A stretch of DNA of 64,000 nucleotides from JABSSA01 sp039984715 (GCA_039984715.1 JBDWUA010000015.1:186001-250000), one strand, 5' to 3'; shown: positions 1 to 8,586, numbered from the stretch's first letter. The notes: generated by a model not told the origin, from the letters alone. Made by a program: numbers and translations.

Positions 1-2
1 CC

Positions 3-1148
3 TTTGGGCTTGGTCACTTACGCAGATCGCGCGCAATTGCCGCCGCGCTGACGCATTCAGGTGTCGCGACCTCCGCCATTATCCTAACCGGCAGCCCGGT
101 TGCTGGGCGGTTCACCTTTCCAGAAAGTGTGGATCACGTGCGTTTACCAGGCGTCAAGAAACTGGCTGATGGTTCGTATGCCAGCCAGTCCTCTGGTACT
201 GATATCGAAGAAACAACTGCGCTGCGGGCCGGCATCATTCAGTCAACAATCGACCAATATGAACCTGACATGTTGATCGTTGATAAGGAACCAACTGGCT
301 TTCGCGGCGAATTGCTTCCTACGCTGGAAACCTTGGCTCGTCGTGGTCGCACCCGACTGGTGCTGGGGCTGCGTGATGTGTTGGATGAACCCGAGGTTTT
401 GGCCGAGGAATGGGCCCGCAAGGGTGCAATCGATGCAACCGAACAATTCTATGACGAGATTTGGGTTTATGGACCACGGTCTGTTTATGATCCAACAATT
501 GGTTTGCCGCTTTCGGCAGCTATTCGGGAACGCATGCATTGGACCGGGTATTTGCGACGCGAGATCGTCGATGCCGCGGATGTGCCGAACGAACCGTATA
601 TTCTCGTGACTCCCGGCGGTGGGGGCGACGGCGCTGCGATGGTTAACCTTGTCCTTTCGGCCTATGAGCAGGATCCGACCCTTGGACCGAAAGCAATGCT
701 TGTTTATGGACCATTCTTGTCGGGCGACACGCGGGTCGAATTCGAAGCACGCGTAGCAAGATTAAATGGTCGAGTGACAGCTGTCGGCTTTGAAAGCAAA
801 ATCGAAGCGCTTTTCGCGGGGGCTGAAGGTGTTGTTAGCATGGGCGGATATAATACGTTCTGCGAGGTGTTGAGCTTTGACAAACGTGCGGTCATTGTCC
901 CGCGTACGACACCAAGATTGGAACAGTGGATTCGCGCCAGCCGCGCCGAAGAACTGGGGCTGGTCAAAATGCTGGACGAAAAACGCGACGGATTAACCCC
1001 CCAAACCATGAGCACAATCATCCGAGGCCTACCTCATCAAAGCAAACCTTCCGAAGCCGGGGCCGACGGTCTTTTGGATGGGCTTAATGTCGTGATCGAA
1101 CGCACGCGTCAGCTTGTTGCTGACCGGATTCATCCGGCGGCCGAATGA
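3..1148 (+). CDS. Glycosyltransferase, MurG/COG4671-like (5' end outside window)
   Basis: The frame is open from the window edge, so the true start lies upstream; base 3 is the first in-frame base visible. The product resembles GT-B glycosyltransferases of the MurG/COG4671 kind, which move a sugar from a nucleotide donor. The N-terminal glycine-rich loop reads GLGHLRRS, and the C-terminal donor-site region holds GGYNTFCEVLSF. No membrane segment is visible in the part present. It heads a run of seven tightly overlapping genes (the next start overlaps its stop by 4 bases). It is a paralogue of the fifth gene (4028-5128). The sugar and acceptor cannot be told from sequence. Confidence 0.85.
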   Translation, partial: FGLGHLRRSRAIAAALTHSGVATSAIILTGSPVAGRFTFPESVDHVRLPGVKKLADGSYASQSSGTDIEETTALRAGIIQSTIDQYEPDMLIVDKEPTGFRGELLPTLETLARRGRTRLVLGLRDVLDEPEVLAEEWARKGAIDATEQFYDEIWVYGPRSVYDPTIGLPLSAAIRERMHWTGYLRREIVDAADVPNEPYILVTPGGGGDGAAMVNLVLSAYEQDPTLGPKAMLVYGPFLSGDTRVEFEARVARLNGRVTAVGFESKIEALFAGAEGVVSMGGYNTFCEVLSFDKRAVIVPRTTPRLEQWIRASRAEELGLVKMLDEKRDGLTPQTMSTIIRGLPHQSKPSEAGADGLLDGLNVVIERTRQLVADRIHPAAE

Positions 1149-2392
1149 CTGCACAAAAACCGTCTCTTGCCGTTGTCGTCAAAGGATGGCCGCGACTAAG
1201 CGAAACTTTCATTGCGCAAGAACTCGTTGCTCTTGAAGAAAGCGGCCAGAATTTTGACATCTGGTCGCTGCGCCGCCCAACGGACAAGAAAACGCATCCG
1301 CTTCATGCACGCCTTGAGGCACGCGTTTTCTACCTTCCAGAATATCTTCGTGACGAACCTGCCCGTGTCTTAAAGGCCTTGTGGTGGGCCGTCCGTCAAC
1401 GTGGATTTTTGCGCGCCTTCACGACGTTCCTGCGAGACCTTAACCGTGACCGAACCCGCAACCGTATCCGCCGCTTTGGGCAGGCCTGTGTATTAGGCCG
1501 CGAAGGGGCGGACAGTTTGCAGGGGCTTTACGCACATTTCTTGCACACGCCTTCGTCCGTCACCCGGTATGCCGCCATTTTGCGTGCGCTACCTTGGAGC
1601 TTTTCTGCCCACGCCAAAGATATCTGGACATCCCCCGACTGGGACCTGCGTGAAAAGCTATCCCCCGGCCATAACGGCGCACATTTTGGTGCAACCTGCA
1701 CACAGTTTGGCGCAGAACATTTGCGCTCGCTTTCTTCGGGCACGGATATTGATCTTGTCTATCATGGTCTTGATTTGTCTCGTTTTCCCGATCCACCAGA
1801 AAGGGCGCAACGATCCTCCGACGCTCCATTGACGTTGTTGTCCGTCGGCAGGCTTGTCGAAAAGAAAGGCTTTGACCGCTTGATTGCGGCCTTTGGCCTT
1901 TTGCCCGAAACGCTGAACTGGCGGTGGGTTCACATCGGTGGCGGCGCATTGGCCCAAGACATGAAGGCCCTCGCAGAAGAAACGGGGGTTGCGGATCGGA
2001 TCGAATGGCTTGGTGCTTGTGATCAACCGCAGGTCATTGACGCCATGCGCGATGCCGACTTGTTTGTCTTACCAAGCCGTATCGCCGATGATGGCGACCG
2101 CGATGGTCTGCCCAATGTGTTGATGGAAGCCGCCTCGCAAACCTTACCCATCCTGTCGACGCCAGTGTCTGCCATTCCCGAATTCATCGACGATGGTGTG
2201 CACGGCCTTTTACGGTCGGACACGCCTGCGGATATCGCAGCAGGCATCATGCAGATCGCCAACGATCCCACCCTTGGTCCAACACTCGCAGAACAAGCAT
2301 TGCAACGTTTACGCACGCATTTCATGATGCATCCCGGTATCGCACATCTGGACAAACGCCTGAACGCGATGACTAAGGAGACTGCTGAATGA
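1145..2392 (+). CDS. Glycosyltransferase family 4
   Basis: A GT-B fold retaining glycosyltransferase of 415 residues. The signature VGRLVEKKGFDRL (about residues 235-250) opens the donor-binding half. ADLFVLPS follows, then the E-x7-E-like region around GLPNVLMEAASQ (about residues 320-335). The N-terminus (KGWPRLSETFIAQEL) matches GT4 enzymes of the colanic-acid/exopolysaccharide type. ATG overlaps the stop of the previous gene (ATGA), and its own stop overlaps the next start, so translation is probably coupled. Family is clear; donor and acceptor are unknown. Confidence 0.88.
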   Translation: MTAQKPSLAVVVKGWPRLSETFIAQELVALEESGQNFDIWSLRRPTDKKTHPLHARLEARVFYLPEYLRDEPARVLKALWWAVRQRGFLRAFTTFLRDLNRDRTRNRIRRFGQACVLGREGADSLQGLYAHFLHTPSSVTRYAAILRALPWSFSAHAKDIWTSPDWDLREKLSPGHNGAHFGATCTQFGAEHLRSLSSGTDIDLVYHGLDLSRFPDPPERAQRSSDAPLTLLSVGRLVEKKGFDRLIAAFGLLPETLNWRWVHIGGGALAQDMKALAEETGVADRIEWLGACDQPQVIDAMRDADLFVLPSRIADDGDRDGLPNVLMEAASQTLPILSTPVSAIPEFIDDGVHGLLRSDTPADIAAGIMQIANDPTLGPTLAEQALQRLRTHFMMHPGIAHLDKRLNAMTKETAE

Positions 2393-3450
2393 AGGTTGCA
2401 TTTTACGCACCCTTAAAAGACCCAAACCATCCGGTGCCGTCCGGCGACAGGACCATGGCGCAGGGCCTCATTCAGGCGTTGGAACTTGGCGGGCACGACG
2501 TTGATCTGACCAGTGAATTACGCGTCTTTGACAAAATGGGCGAACCCGACATTCAAGACGCCCTATTCCGCACCGCAGCCGATGAATCTGCGCGGTTACT
2601 CGCGGATGCTCGGGCGCAATCTTGGTCGGCATGGGTGACATATCACAACTATTACAAAGCCCCTGATCTGATCGGTCCAGTAGTGGCCCGTATCCTAAAT
2701 ATCCCCTATTTTCAGATCGAATCCACCCGCGCGAAAAAGCGGCTGAACGGCCCATGGTCGCAGTTCGCAATCGCTGCTGAAGCGGCATGTGACGCCGCGC
2801 ACACGGTCTTTTATCTCACCGAACGTGACGCCGAAGCCCTGCGCCGAGATGCGCCAGAAGGCCAAAATCTGGTTCACCTAAGACCGTTCCTCGCGCAGCC
2901 CGATTTGTCGCCAGACAGCACCAGAGCCGGGCCGATGCTCGCCGTCGGAATGATGCGACACGGGGACAAACTCGCGTCTTATGCGTTGATTGCGGAAACC
3001 CTTGGGCAACTGACCGGGGACTGGCAGCTTGATATTGCCGGGGACGGCGCTGCACGCCCCGAGGTCGAGGCGATGATGTCGCGATTTGGTGATCGCGTTC
3101 GTTTTCTTGGGCTTCAGGACAACGCCGCGCTCACCCAGCTTTATTCCAAGGCCAGCCTTCTTTTCTGGCCCGGAGTGAACGAAGCTTTCGGCTTGGTTTA
3201 TCTAGAAGCGCAGGCCGCAGGGGTTCCAGTCGTTGCACAAATGCGTCCCGGTGTGTCGGACGTCGTGCACAGCGATCTGGTCGACATCCAAGGTGGCCCC
3301 AAAGCCATGAGCGCGCGTTTAACCCAATTGCTAACGGATGACGTAGAACGCAATGCGGCCGGGCAAGCCGCACGCCAAGCGATTGTAGAAAACCATCTGT
3401 TAGGGGCAGCGGCGAAAACGCTGACGGATGCTATTCAGGCCGCAAAATGA
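2389..3450 (+). CDS. Glycosyltransferase family 4 (GT1/GT4-like)
   Basis: 353 residues, GT-B type. The N-terminus FYAPLKDPNHPVPSGDR is the acceptor-side start typical of GT4 enzymes. The C-terminal half contains FWPGVNEAFGLVYLEAQAAG, the E-x7-E donor-site motif. No signal peptide is seen. It starts 4 bases inside the previous gene and overlaps the phosphatase gene by 4 bases, in the same overlapped operon. It differs from its upstream neighbour in sequence, so it probably adds a different sugar or linkage. Confidence 0.85.
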   Translation: MKVAFYAPLKDPNHPVPSGDRTMAQGLIQALELGGHDVDLTSELRVFDKMGEPDIQDALFRTAADESARLLADARAQSWSAWVTYHNYYKAPDLIGPVVARILNIPYFQIESTRAKKRLNGPWSQFAIAAEAACDAAHTVFYLTERDAEALRRDAPEGQNLVHLRPFLAQPDLSPDSTRAGPMLAVGMMRHGDKLASYALIAETLGQLTGDWQLDIAGDGAARPEVEAMMSRFGDRVRFLGLQDNAALTQLYSKASLLFWPGVNEAFGLVYLEAQAAGVPVVAQMRPGVSDVVHSDLVDIQGGPKAMSARLTQLLTDDVERNAAGQAARQAIVENHLLGAAAKTLTDAIQAAK

Positions 3451-4040
3451 CACGCATCGCTCTTTTGCGGCACGGGCATACCGCATGGAACCGCGCCGGT
3501 CGCATTCAGGGGCGCACGGATATTCCACTTGATGCCGACGCACGCGCTCAACTGTCCGAATTCAAATTGCCGGACCCATGGGACACCGCAAAAGTTGTCA
3601 GCAGCCCCCTGTCCCGAGCCACAGAAACTGCGTTCATCGTGTCTGGTCGCTCTGCCCAAATAGAACCCGACTTGATCGAAATGGATTGGGGCCAATGGGA
3701 AGGACAACACGGTGTGGACTTAAAGAAAGTTCCTGACAGCGGATATACCGACATCGAACATTGGGGATGGGCGTTTTGCCCCCCCGATGGTGAAGCACTG
3801 GCTGCATTACGAGACCGCGTTTTGGCATGGGCCGCCACCTGCCAAGGCGATGCCGTAGTGGTCAGTCATATCGGCGTCATGCGGGTATTGCTTGCCGTTG
3901 CAACCGGGTGGGATTTCAAAGGCCCCGCCCCGTTCCGGATCAAACGAAATCGCTTGTACGTCCTTGAATACGAAAACGGCACATGGCGCGCCACACCTGA
4001 CCCGGTTCCCTTATCCGCGAATGTGTTATGCGCCCCGTAA
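3447..4040 (+). CDS. Histidine phosphatase superfamily protein
   Basis: A 197-residue phosphoglycerate-mutase-like phosphatase. The phospho-accepting histidine lies in LLRHGHTAWN at residues 6-15, followed by GRIQGRTDIPLD. The second catalytic histidine lies in VVSHIGVMRV near residue 140. Such enzymes remove phosphate from small metabolites. Placed inside a glycan operon with overlaps on both sides (4 bases upstream, 13 downstream), it may dephosphorylate a sugar phosphate; that is inference from context. Alpha-ribazole phosphatase-like activity cannot be excluded, but no cobalamin gene is near. Confidence 0.85.
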   Translation: MTRIALLRHGHTAWNRAGRIQGRTDIPLDADARAQLSEFKLPDPWDTAKVVSSPLSRATETAFIVSGRSAQIEPDLIEMDWGQWEGQHGVDLKKVPDSGYTDIEHWGWAFCPPDGEALAALRDRVLAWAATCQGDAVVVSHIGVMRVLLAVATGWDFKGPAPFRIKRNRLYVLEYENGTWRATPDPVPLSANVLCAP

Positions 4041-5128
4041 TCGTTGTCACCCACCTGCTTGGCACCGGACATCTGGCCCGCGCGATGACGCTGGCACGCG
4101 CGTTTGCGGATGCAGGGCACTCACCTGTCGTGATCAGCGGCGGCGTTCCCGCCCCGCATCTTATGGATGCAACGATCAACCATGTGCAATTGCCACCTGT
4201 ACGATCAAACGGAGTGGATTTTTCCAAGGTTTTGACACCTGACAACCAAGTTGCAGATGCGGATTACTTGGCGAACCGCGCAACCCAATTGCTGAATGCA
4301 ATTGATGAGCTGCAACCTGATGTTTTGATCACTGAGCTGTTTCCGTTTGGGCGTCGCATTTTGCGCGACGAATTCGAGGCATTGCTTGCGCATGTCCAAA
4401 ACCGGCTGCCGGTTTTTGCTTCTATTCGGGACATTCTTGCGCCTCCGTCCTCTCAGAAAAAGGCCGACTATGCGGACAGGATGATTTCGCAATATTATCA
4501 AGGTGTTTTGGTTCATGGTGACCCAGAGATTGCGCCCCTTGGCGTCAGTTGGCCCGTCACCGATCAGCTGGCCCCAATGCTACGTTATACTGGGTTTGTG
4601 GCACCGCAAGCACCGTGTGCCGCATCACCCACGCGCGCAGGTATCTTGGTCAGCACTGGCGGCGGTAACGTAGGGGATAGCGTGTTCGAAGCTGCCCTTC
4701 GCGCCGCGCGTACTATGCCCGATCACACTTGGCGTTTTCTTGTGGGTGGATCGCCTGAACGGGTCGCGCGCTTTGCCAACTTGGCCCCAGATCATGTATT
4801 CGTGGAAGGCTTACGGGACGACTTCCGAACCATCCTTGCACAATCGGCAGTCAGCATAAGTTTGGCCGGATACAACACGACTTTGGATCTTCTTCAAACC
4901 GGCACACCCGGTGTTTTGGTGCCCTTTGATGAGGGAAACGAAGTCGAGCAAGGCTTGCGTGCACAGGCATTGTCAAACCGGTCCAGCATCGAGGTTTGCA
5001 TATCGGATCAGTTGGATAACCTATCCGATTATGTGCATCAGGCGTTGGCCGCAGGACCGCAACCGCCAAGAACCAAGAACATGGATGGTGCTGCCGAAAC
5101 CGTAAGGATCGTTGCGAATGCCTTATGA
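4028..5128 (+). CDS. Glycosyltransferase, MurG/COG4671-like (paralogue of the first gene)
   Basis: 366 residues, GT-B fold. The N-terminal loop is LLGTGHLARAMTLARAF, and the donor-site region is AGYNTTLDLLQTGTPGVLVP. Both positions correspond to those of the partial gene at 3-1148, so the two are paralogues within one operon. The start ATG lies 13 bases inside the phosphatase gene, and the stop overlaps the deacetylase start. It probably acts on the same glycan with a different donor or acceptor. Confidence 0.83.
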   Translation: MRPVIVVTHLLGTGHLARAMTLARAFADAGHSPVVISGGVPAPHLMDATINHVQLPPVRSNGVDFSKVLTPDNQVADADYLANRATQLLNAIDELQPDVLITELFPFGRRILRDEFEALLAHVQNRLPVFASIRDILAPPSSQKKADYADRMISQYYQGVLVHGDPEIAPLGVSWPVTDQLAPMLRYTGFVAPQAPCAASPTRAGILVSTGGGNVGDSVFEAALRAARTMPDHTWRFLVGGSPERVARFANLAPDHVFVEGLRDDFRTILAQSAVSISLAGYNTTLDLLQTGTPGVLVPFDEGNEVEQGLRAQALSNRSSIEVCISDQLDNLSDYVHQALAAGPQPPRTKNMDGAAETVRIVANAL

Positions 5129-5867
5129 TTTTTCGCCCCTAAAGGCTGAATTGAAGTTGTGTCGCACGGCGGGCATGGCGATCCCGATCTGGTGGCGTGA
5201 CGACGACGCAATTCAAGCAACCAACGCACTGGACCAGCTTCTTACCCTCGCTGATGAAGTAACCTGCCCAGTTCACCTTGCCACAATACCTGCATTTGCA
5301 GATCGCAGTCTGGTCGAGACAACCGACGATCGACTTGCACGCATCCTTGTACATGGTTGGGCACATGCAGATTCCAGTTTACCCGAAGCGAAAAAATCTG
5401 AATTCGGACGCGTACGACCCGACGTATTTTATGATCTGGAACGCGCGCAACATCGCATGAACCGGTTATTTGGAACCCGTGTGTGGCCCATGTTTGTCCC
5501 ACCATGGAACCGCATCGATTTGTCAGTTCTTCAGCGTTTGCCGAATATCGGATTTTCCGCGGTTTCAGCATTTGGCCCGCGCAGCGAACCCATTGCCAAC
5601 TTGGCTCAAATCAACACTCACATTGACCCGATCTTTTGGCGAGGCACCCGAGATTTGCAAGATCCCGACCTCTTGATCGAACAAACCGTTCAAGTGCTTC
5701 AAGATCGCCGGGAACAAAAAACAAATGCCAACGAACCACTTGGGCTTTTGACGCATCACCTTGTTCACACTTGCGCCATTTGGGATTTCAGCCGCGCTTG
5801 GCTTCTTGAGATGCTAAGTGGCGGTGCACATGTGTGGAAACACGACCAAAAAGGAGATTGGCCATGA
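5118..5867 (+). CDS. Polysaccharide deacetylase-like protein
   Basis: 249 residues from ATG 5118; a TTG two codons earlier is also possible. NodB-type features can be read in order: the WWRDDDA block with the paired acids (about residues 26-32), HGWAHAD giving the metal-binding H-x3-H (near residue 80), VPPWNRID matching the usual RPP loop, and GLLTHHLVHT near the end. The family removes N- or O-acetyl groups from polysaccharides. No export signal is visible, so it may act on a cytoplasmic lipid-linked or nucleotide-linked intermediate. It overlaps genes on both sides. Confidence 0.78.
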   Translation: MPYDFSPLKAELKLCRTAGMAIPIWWRDDDAIQATNALDQLLTLADEVTCPVHLATIPAFADRSLVETTDDRLARILVHGWAHADSSLPEAKKSEFGRVRPDVFYDLERAQHRMNRLFGTRVWPMFVPPWNRIDLSVLQRLPNIGFSAVSAFGPRSEPIANLAQINTHIDPIFWRGTRDLQDPDLLIEQTVQVLQDRREQKTNANEPLGLLTHHLVHTCAIWDFSRAWLLEMLSGGAHVWKHDQKGDWP

Positions 5868-6343
5868 GCCGTCTTGAATCCATGCGCCGCCGCCTCACCG
5901 CTCAAATCGACGGGCTGAACTGGGCTATTGAACAGGTGTCAGACATCCAAGGTGATATTCTGGACCTTGGGCTTGGCAACGGTCGAACCTATGACCACTT
6001 GCGTGAATATGGTGGGGGACGTCGTATCTGGGTGATTGATCGCATCTTAAAATGCCACCCTTCATGCGTGCCACCGGAAGAGGACTTCCTAGAAGGCGAA
6101 GCTGAACCCATGCTGGAACGATTGGCCAAGAACGGCCCGCGTGTTGCTTTGGCCCATTATGATTTTGGCTATGGCGTCAAAGAAGAAGACGTCGCCGAAG
6201 GTGCAAAACTGTCGCCATTTATCGCGAACGTTATGATGCCGGGGGGGCTCATTGTGTCTCAGCAACCCCTTACAGGCTTCACTCAGATCACCGGTCCGAT
6301 CACAATCGATCCAGAACGCTATCTGTTTTATAAGTTCTCTTGA
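5864..6343 (+). CDS. Class I SAM-dependent methyltransferase
   Basis: 159 residues from ATG 5864, which has an AAGGAG ribosome site 8 bases upstream and overlaps the deacetylase stop (ATGA). The SAM-binding motif I reads DILDLGLGNGRTYDHL. VIDR follows about 20 residues later as the acid end of beta-2, and MMPGGLIVSQQP is the late motif. It is the last gene of the glycan operon, so methylation of a sugar or of a small acceptor is plausible but unproven. Confidence 0.8.
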   Translation: MSRLESMRRRLTAQIDGLNWAIEQVSDIQGDILDLGLGNGRTYDHLREYGGGRRIWVIDRILKCHPSCVPPEEDFLEGEAEPMLERLAKNGPRVALAHYDFGYGVKEEDVAEGAKLSPFIANVMMPGGLIVSQQPLTGFTQITGPITIDPERYLFYKFS

Positions 6344-6419
6344 ATAGTTAACATAACCCATGCCAACCTGCGCTCAATGACGTTGCACCTATGCGACGCG
6401 AGATCAGGGAGTACTTTTT

Positions 6420-6968
6420 ATGCGCATGACATGCGTTATTGCCGCGCTTTTGGCCGCCTCTACAGCGACGGCTGAACCGTTGAAACTCGAATTGGCTGAT
6501 CCGCAGCCAAGTGACCTTAAGCAAGGTTTGGCTGTAAAATACGCGAAAGCAAGCGTCCGCACGTTGAGCGACGCGGCACAACATCTAGATGGTGCGACAC
6601 CGGGCGAACCTCTTGAAGGCCTTGATTATCGCGACACAGCCGAGGGCGACGCGACACTCACATCCGGGAAAGCCACCAAAGTCGTGGCCGGCATAAGCGG
6701 CTTTGTCCGCTTCGAAGAAGCTGGCACATATGTCATGGATTTCCTGAGCAACGACGGCTTGCAAATGACGATTGGCGGCCAAGAAGTTGTTTATCTGGAC
6801 GGCGTTCACCCGTGCGAGGCCAGCGAAGAAGTCGAAGTCAACGTCCCCGAAGCGGGTTGGTATGCCCTTGAAGCCCTTTATTTTCAACGCAAGGGAAGCG
6901 CCTGCCTTCACATGCGTGCAGGTATAGGCGAAGCGGATTGGATGCCCAACGAAGCTTTTGGGTATTAA
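6420..6968 (+). CDS. Secreted PA14-like domain protein
   Basis: 182 residues with a clear Sec signal peptide (MRMTCVIAALLAASTATA, cleavage near residue 18). A ribosome site GGGAG lies upstream of ATG 6420. The mature part has the beta-rich pattern of PA14-type carbohydrate-binding domains: GISGFVRFEEAGTYVMDF, then FLSNDGLQMTIGG and YFQRKGSACL near the end. Two cysteines (HPCEA and SACLH) could form a disulfide. Placed just after a glycan operon and followed by a strong terminator, it may bind a surface or environmental glycan; that is inference. Confidence 0.68.
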   Translation: MRMTCVIAALLAASTATAEPLKLELADPQPSDLKQGLAVKYAKASVRTLSDAAQHLDGATPGEPLEGLDYRDTAEGDATLTSGKATKVVAGISGFVRFEEAGTYVMDFLSNDGLQMTIGGQEVVYLDGVHPCEASEEVEVNVPEAGWYALEALYFQRKGSACLHMRAGIGEADWMPNEAFGY

Positions 6969-7076
6969 CAATTGACGTAACGTCATCCTGAATAATGTTT
7001 GGGGTTTTCGGGTTAACCAATTATGAGACGCGCAATGATGTAAAGTTAGCGTCTTAGTTTTTAGGTATGAGTAACA

Positions 7077-7109
7077 ACGCTCGACGCGATGCGCGTCGAG
7101 CGTTTTTTT
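7077..7109 (+). terminator. Rho-independent terminator
   Basis: A perfect 11-bp stem (7077-7087 ACGCTCGACGC with 7093-7103 GCGTCGAGCGT) has a 5-base loop and is followed by seven T residues to 7109. It closes the upstream PA14-like transcript and possibly the glycan operon. Confidence 0.92.
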
Positions 7110-7465
7110 GTGAATAGGCAAATTTATGTGCCAACGCGACATATAGAGGCATCGAGAATAGTGCCCTACCATATCCTGAAAATCAGGTGCTTTCAGAGGT
7201 GACGTTGCATTTTCCGACGATGGCTCTCGATGCTCTTTCAGACATGCCCGTACACGGGTTTAGGTGCAACATCTAACAGTGCCGAGAACGTAACATACTG
7301 TATTTACGTATGATTCCCCCACGGACTCCAAAGTTCGCCCTAAAACAGCAACCGATTTCTGCAGAACCGTGACAGACAAGGCCTGATCGCAACCACACGT
7401 CCCTTAATCTGCGATCTACCCTCCGAACGCCCCGTTCACGGATGCGTCTCATGATCCCGTTAAAA
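7110..7465. other. 356 bp without a supported gene
   Basis: No open frame with family similarity or a ribosome site was found. The long minus-strand frame crossing it lies antisense to the downstream Phd-like gene and shows no domain. The segment probably holds the leader or promoter of the downstream small gene. Confidence 0.5.
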
Positions 7466-7576
7466 CGCCAAAGACAGCCTTGAACGCCCAAAGCCAGCTT
7501 TCGCAATCGTCCTGTTCCGCGTGTTGTCGCGCCCAATTCGCCAAAGCCAGCTTTCGACGCCCAAAGCCGTCTTTCA
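7466..7576. repeat. Four AAAGCC-type short repeats
   Basis: Four copies of a 19-21-base unit of the form CGCC(C)AAAGnCnnCnTT start at 7466, 7485, 7539 and 7558. Two of them share CCAAAGCCAGCTTTCG exactly. Each unit is an imperfect palindrome around the AAAG..CTTT core. The cluster ends about 25 bases before the start of the Phd-like gene. It resembles dispersed intergenic repeats known in Rhodobacteraceae, recalled but not checked. Confidence 0.7.
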
Positions 7577-7599
7577 GAAACCAACGCAGAGACGTGACA

Positions 7600-7968
7600 A
7601 TGCACCGCCCTGAAATTCGCAAAATAAACTCGAAAACCTTCGTTCAGCATTTTGGACAAGAGATCAAATTCGTCACCCAAGATCACGGCCATCTGTGGCT
7701 GCATTTTCGCGGCAAACCCCGCGCCGTGGTCATCCCCATGCAAGACGAAGCGATCCTGAACGACATCCAAGGCCGCAGTTTTGAAGACATCATGCACAAG
7801 GCCCAAACCCGCGCTGCGCGCTTGGTCCGCGCCGCCCATCGCGAAACAGCATACCGGTCCGAATTGGTGGATGACAGCGACCGCGAAATCCCACCCTTCC
7901 ACATGACGGACGCCGAATGGGAGGCGAACAAGCGGTATTGGTTCGACAGAGGCGAGTCCGCGCAATGA
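7600..7968 (+). CDS. Orphan Phd/YefM-antitoxin-like small protein
   Basis: 122 residues from ATG 7600; a longer frame starting at 7480 would translate the upstream repeats and is not preferred. The stretch FVTQDHGHLWLHFRGKPRAV followed by VIPM resembles the DNA-binding/dimerisation part of Phd-type antitoxins (V-T-x-x-G..GKP-A-V-L-V-P). The rest is polar and charged, ending in an aromatic-rich tail (EANKRYWFDRG). No toxin gene of the RelE or Doc kind follows; instead a transposase of the RAYT family starts 57 bases later. The family assignment is weak. Confidence 0.45.
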   Translation: MHRPEIRKINSKTFVQHFGQEIKFVTQDHGHLWLHFRGKPRAVVIPMQDEAILNDIQGRSFEDIMHKAQTRAARLVRAAHRETAYRSELVDDSDREIPPFHMTDAEWEANKRYWFDRGESAQ

Positions 7969-7972
7969 TCCC

Positions 7973-8000
7973 GTAGGGTGCGTGATTTCACGCGCCCTTA
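7973..8000 (+). repeat. REP-like palindrome, copy 1 (upstream of the transposase)
   Basis: GTAGGGTGCGTGA, two bases, then TCACGCGCCC form a 10-bp hairpin with one G-T pair. The GTAG head and palindrome match copies at 8513 and 8563 (inverted) and partly at 13011. This is the expected layout for the repeats served by a REP-associated tyrosine transposase. Confidence 0.75.
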
Positions 8001-8024
8001 ACCACGTCACGCCATGGTCACACC

Positions 8025-8516
8025 ATGCCCAATTATCGCAGACCAAAAATCACCGGAGCCGTTGTGTTTTTCACCGTCACATTGGCACAGCGCGGCGCAA
8101 CCACGTTGGTGGACGAGATCGACACATTGCGCGATGCCGTGCGCAAGACCAAACACGAACGCCCGTTCGAGATTGACGCATGGGTTGTGTTGCCCGACCA
8201 TTTGCATTGTGTATGGACATTGCCCGCCGGAGATCGCGATTTTGCGACACGGTGGCGGTTGATCAAAACGCGATTTTCGAAAGAGTTACCCAAAGGCCCC
8301 ACACGCCCGAGCCACACAGCCCGGCATGAACGTGGTATTTGGCAGAGACGGTTTTGGGAGCACCATATTCGCAACGAAGCCGATTATTGGGCCCATGTGC
8401 GATATTGTTGGATGAATCCCGTTAAACATGGATTTGCCCCACGCGCTGAAGATTGGCCATTTTCAAGCGTCCACCACGACACGCGTTTCAACCCAATGAT
8501 GGATTTGGCAATGTAG
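8025..8516 (+). CDS. REP-associated tyrosine transposase (RAYT, Y1_Tnp/IS200-like)
   Basis: 163 residues. The HUH motif lies in DAWVVLPDHLHCVWTLP (PDHLH; about residues 50-66). The catalytic tyrosine region is the RNEADYWAHVRYCWMNPVKH block (about residues 117-136), typical of RAYTs, followed by WPFSSVH near the end. RAYTs are single-copy, domesticated relatives of IS200 transposases that process and may spread REP palindromes. REP-like palindromes sit on both sides. The stop codon TAG (8514-8516) is itself part of the downstream palindrome. Confidence 0.92.
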   Translation: MPNYRRPKITGAVVFFTVTLAQRGATTLVDEIDTLRDAVRKTKHERPFEIDAWVVLPDHLHCVWTLPAGDRDFATRWRLIKTRFSKELPKGPTRPSHTARHERGIWQRRFWEHHIRNEADYWAHVRYCWMNPVKHGFAPRAEDWPFSSVHHDTRFNPMMDLAM

Positions 8517-8538
8517 GATGCGTGATTTCACGCATCAT
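8513..8538 (+). repeat. REP-like palindrome, copy 2 (overlaps transposase stop)
   Basis: GTAGGATGCGTGA, two bases, then TCACGCATCA form a perfect hairpin. It shares the GTAG head and the GCGTGATTTCACGC core with copy 1 in the same orientation. Its second to fourth bases are the TAG stop of the transposase gene. Confidence 0.78.
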
Positions 8539-8562
8539 TTGTGGGGGGGGTGAATGGAGTGC

Positions 8563-8586
8563 GGTGCGTGCGAGCACGCACCCTAC
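8563..8586 (-). repeat. REP-like palindrome, copy 3 (inverted)
   Basis: GGTGCGTGC, two bases, GCACGCACCCTAC. Read on the minus strand it begins GTAGGGTGCGTGC, so it is an inverted copy of the same element about 25 bases beyond copy 2. A head-to-head pair like this resembles a BIME-type arrangement. Confidence 0.75.

Noticed and set aside
7273..8046. A 257-codon minus-strand frame
   Set aside because: It runs antisense through the Phd-like gene and the REP palindrome into the transposase start. No recognisable domain.
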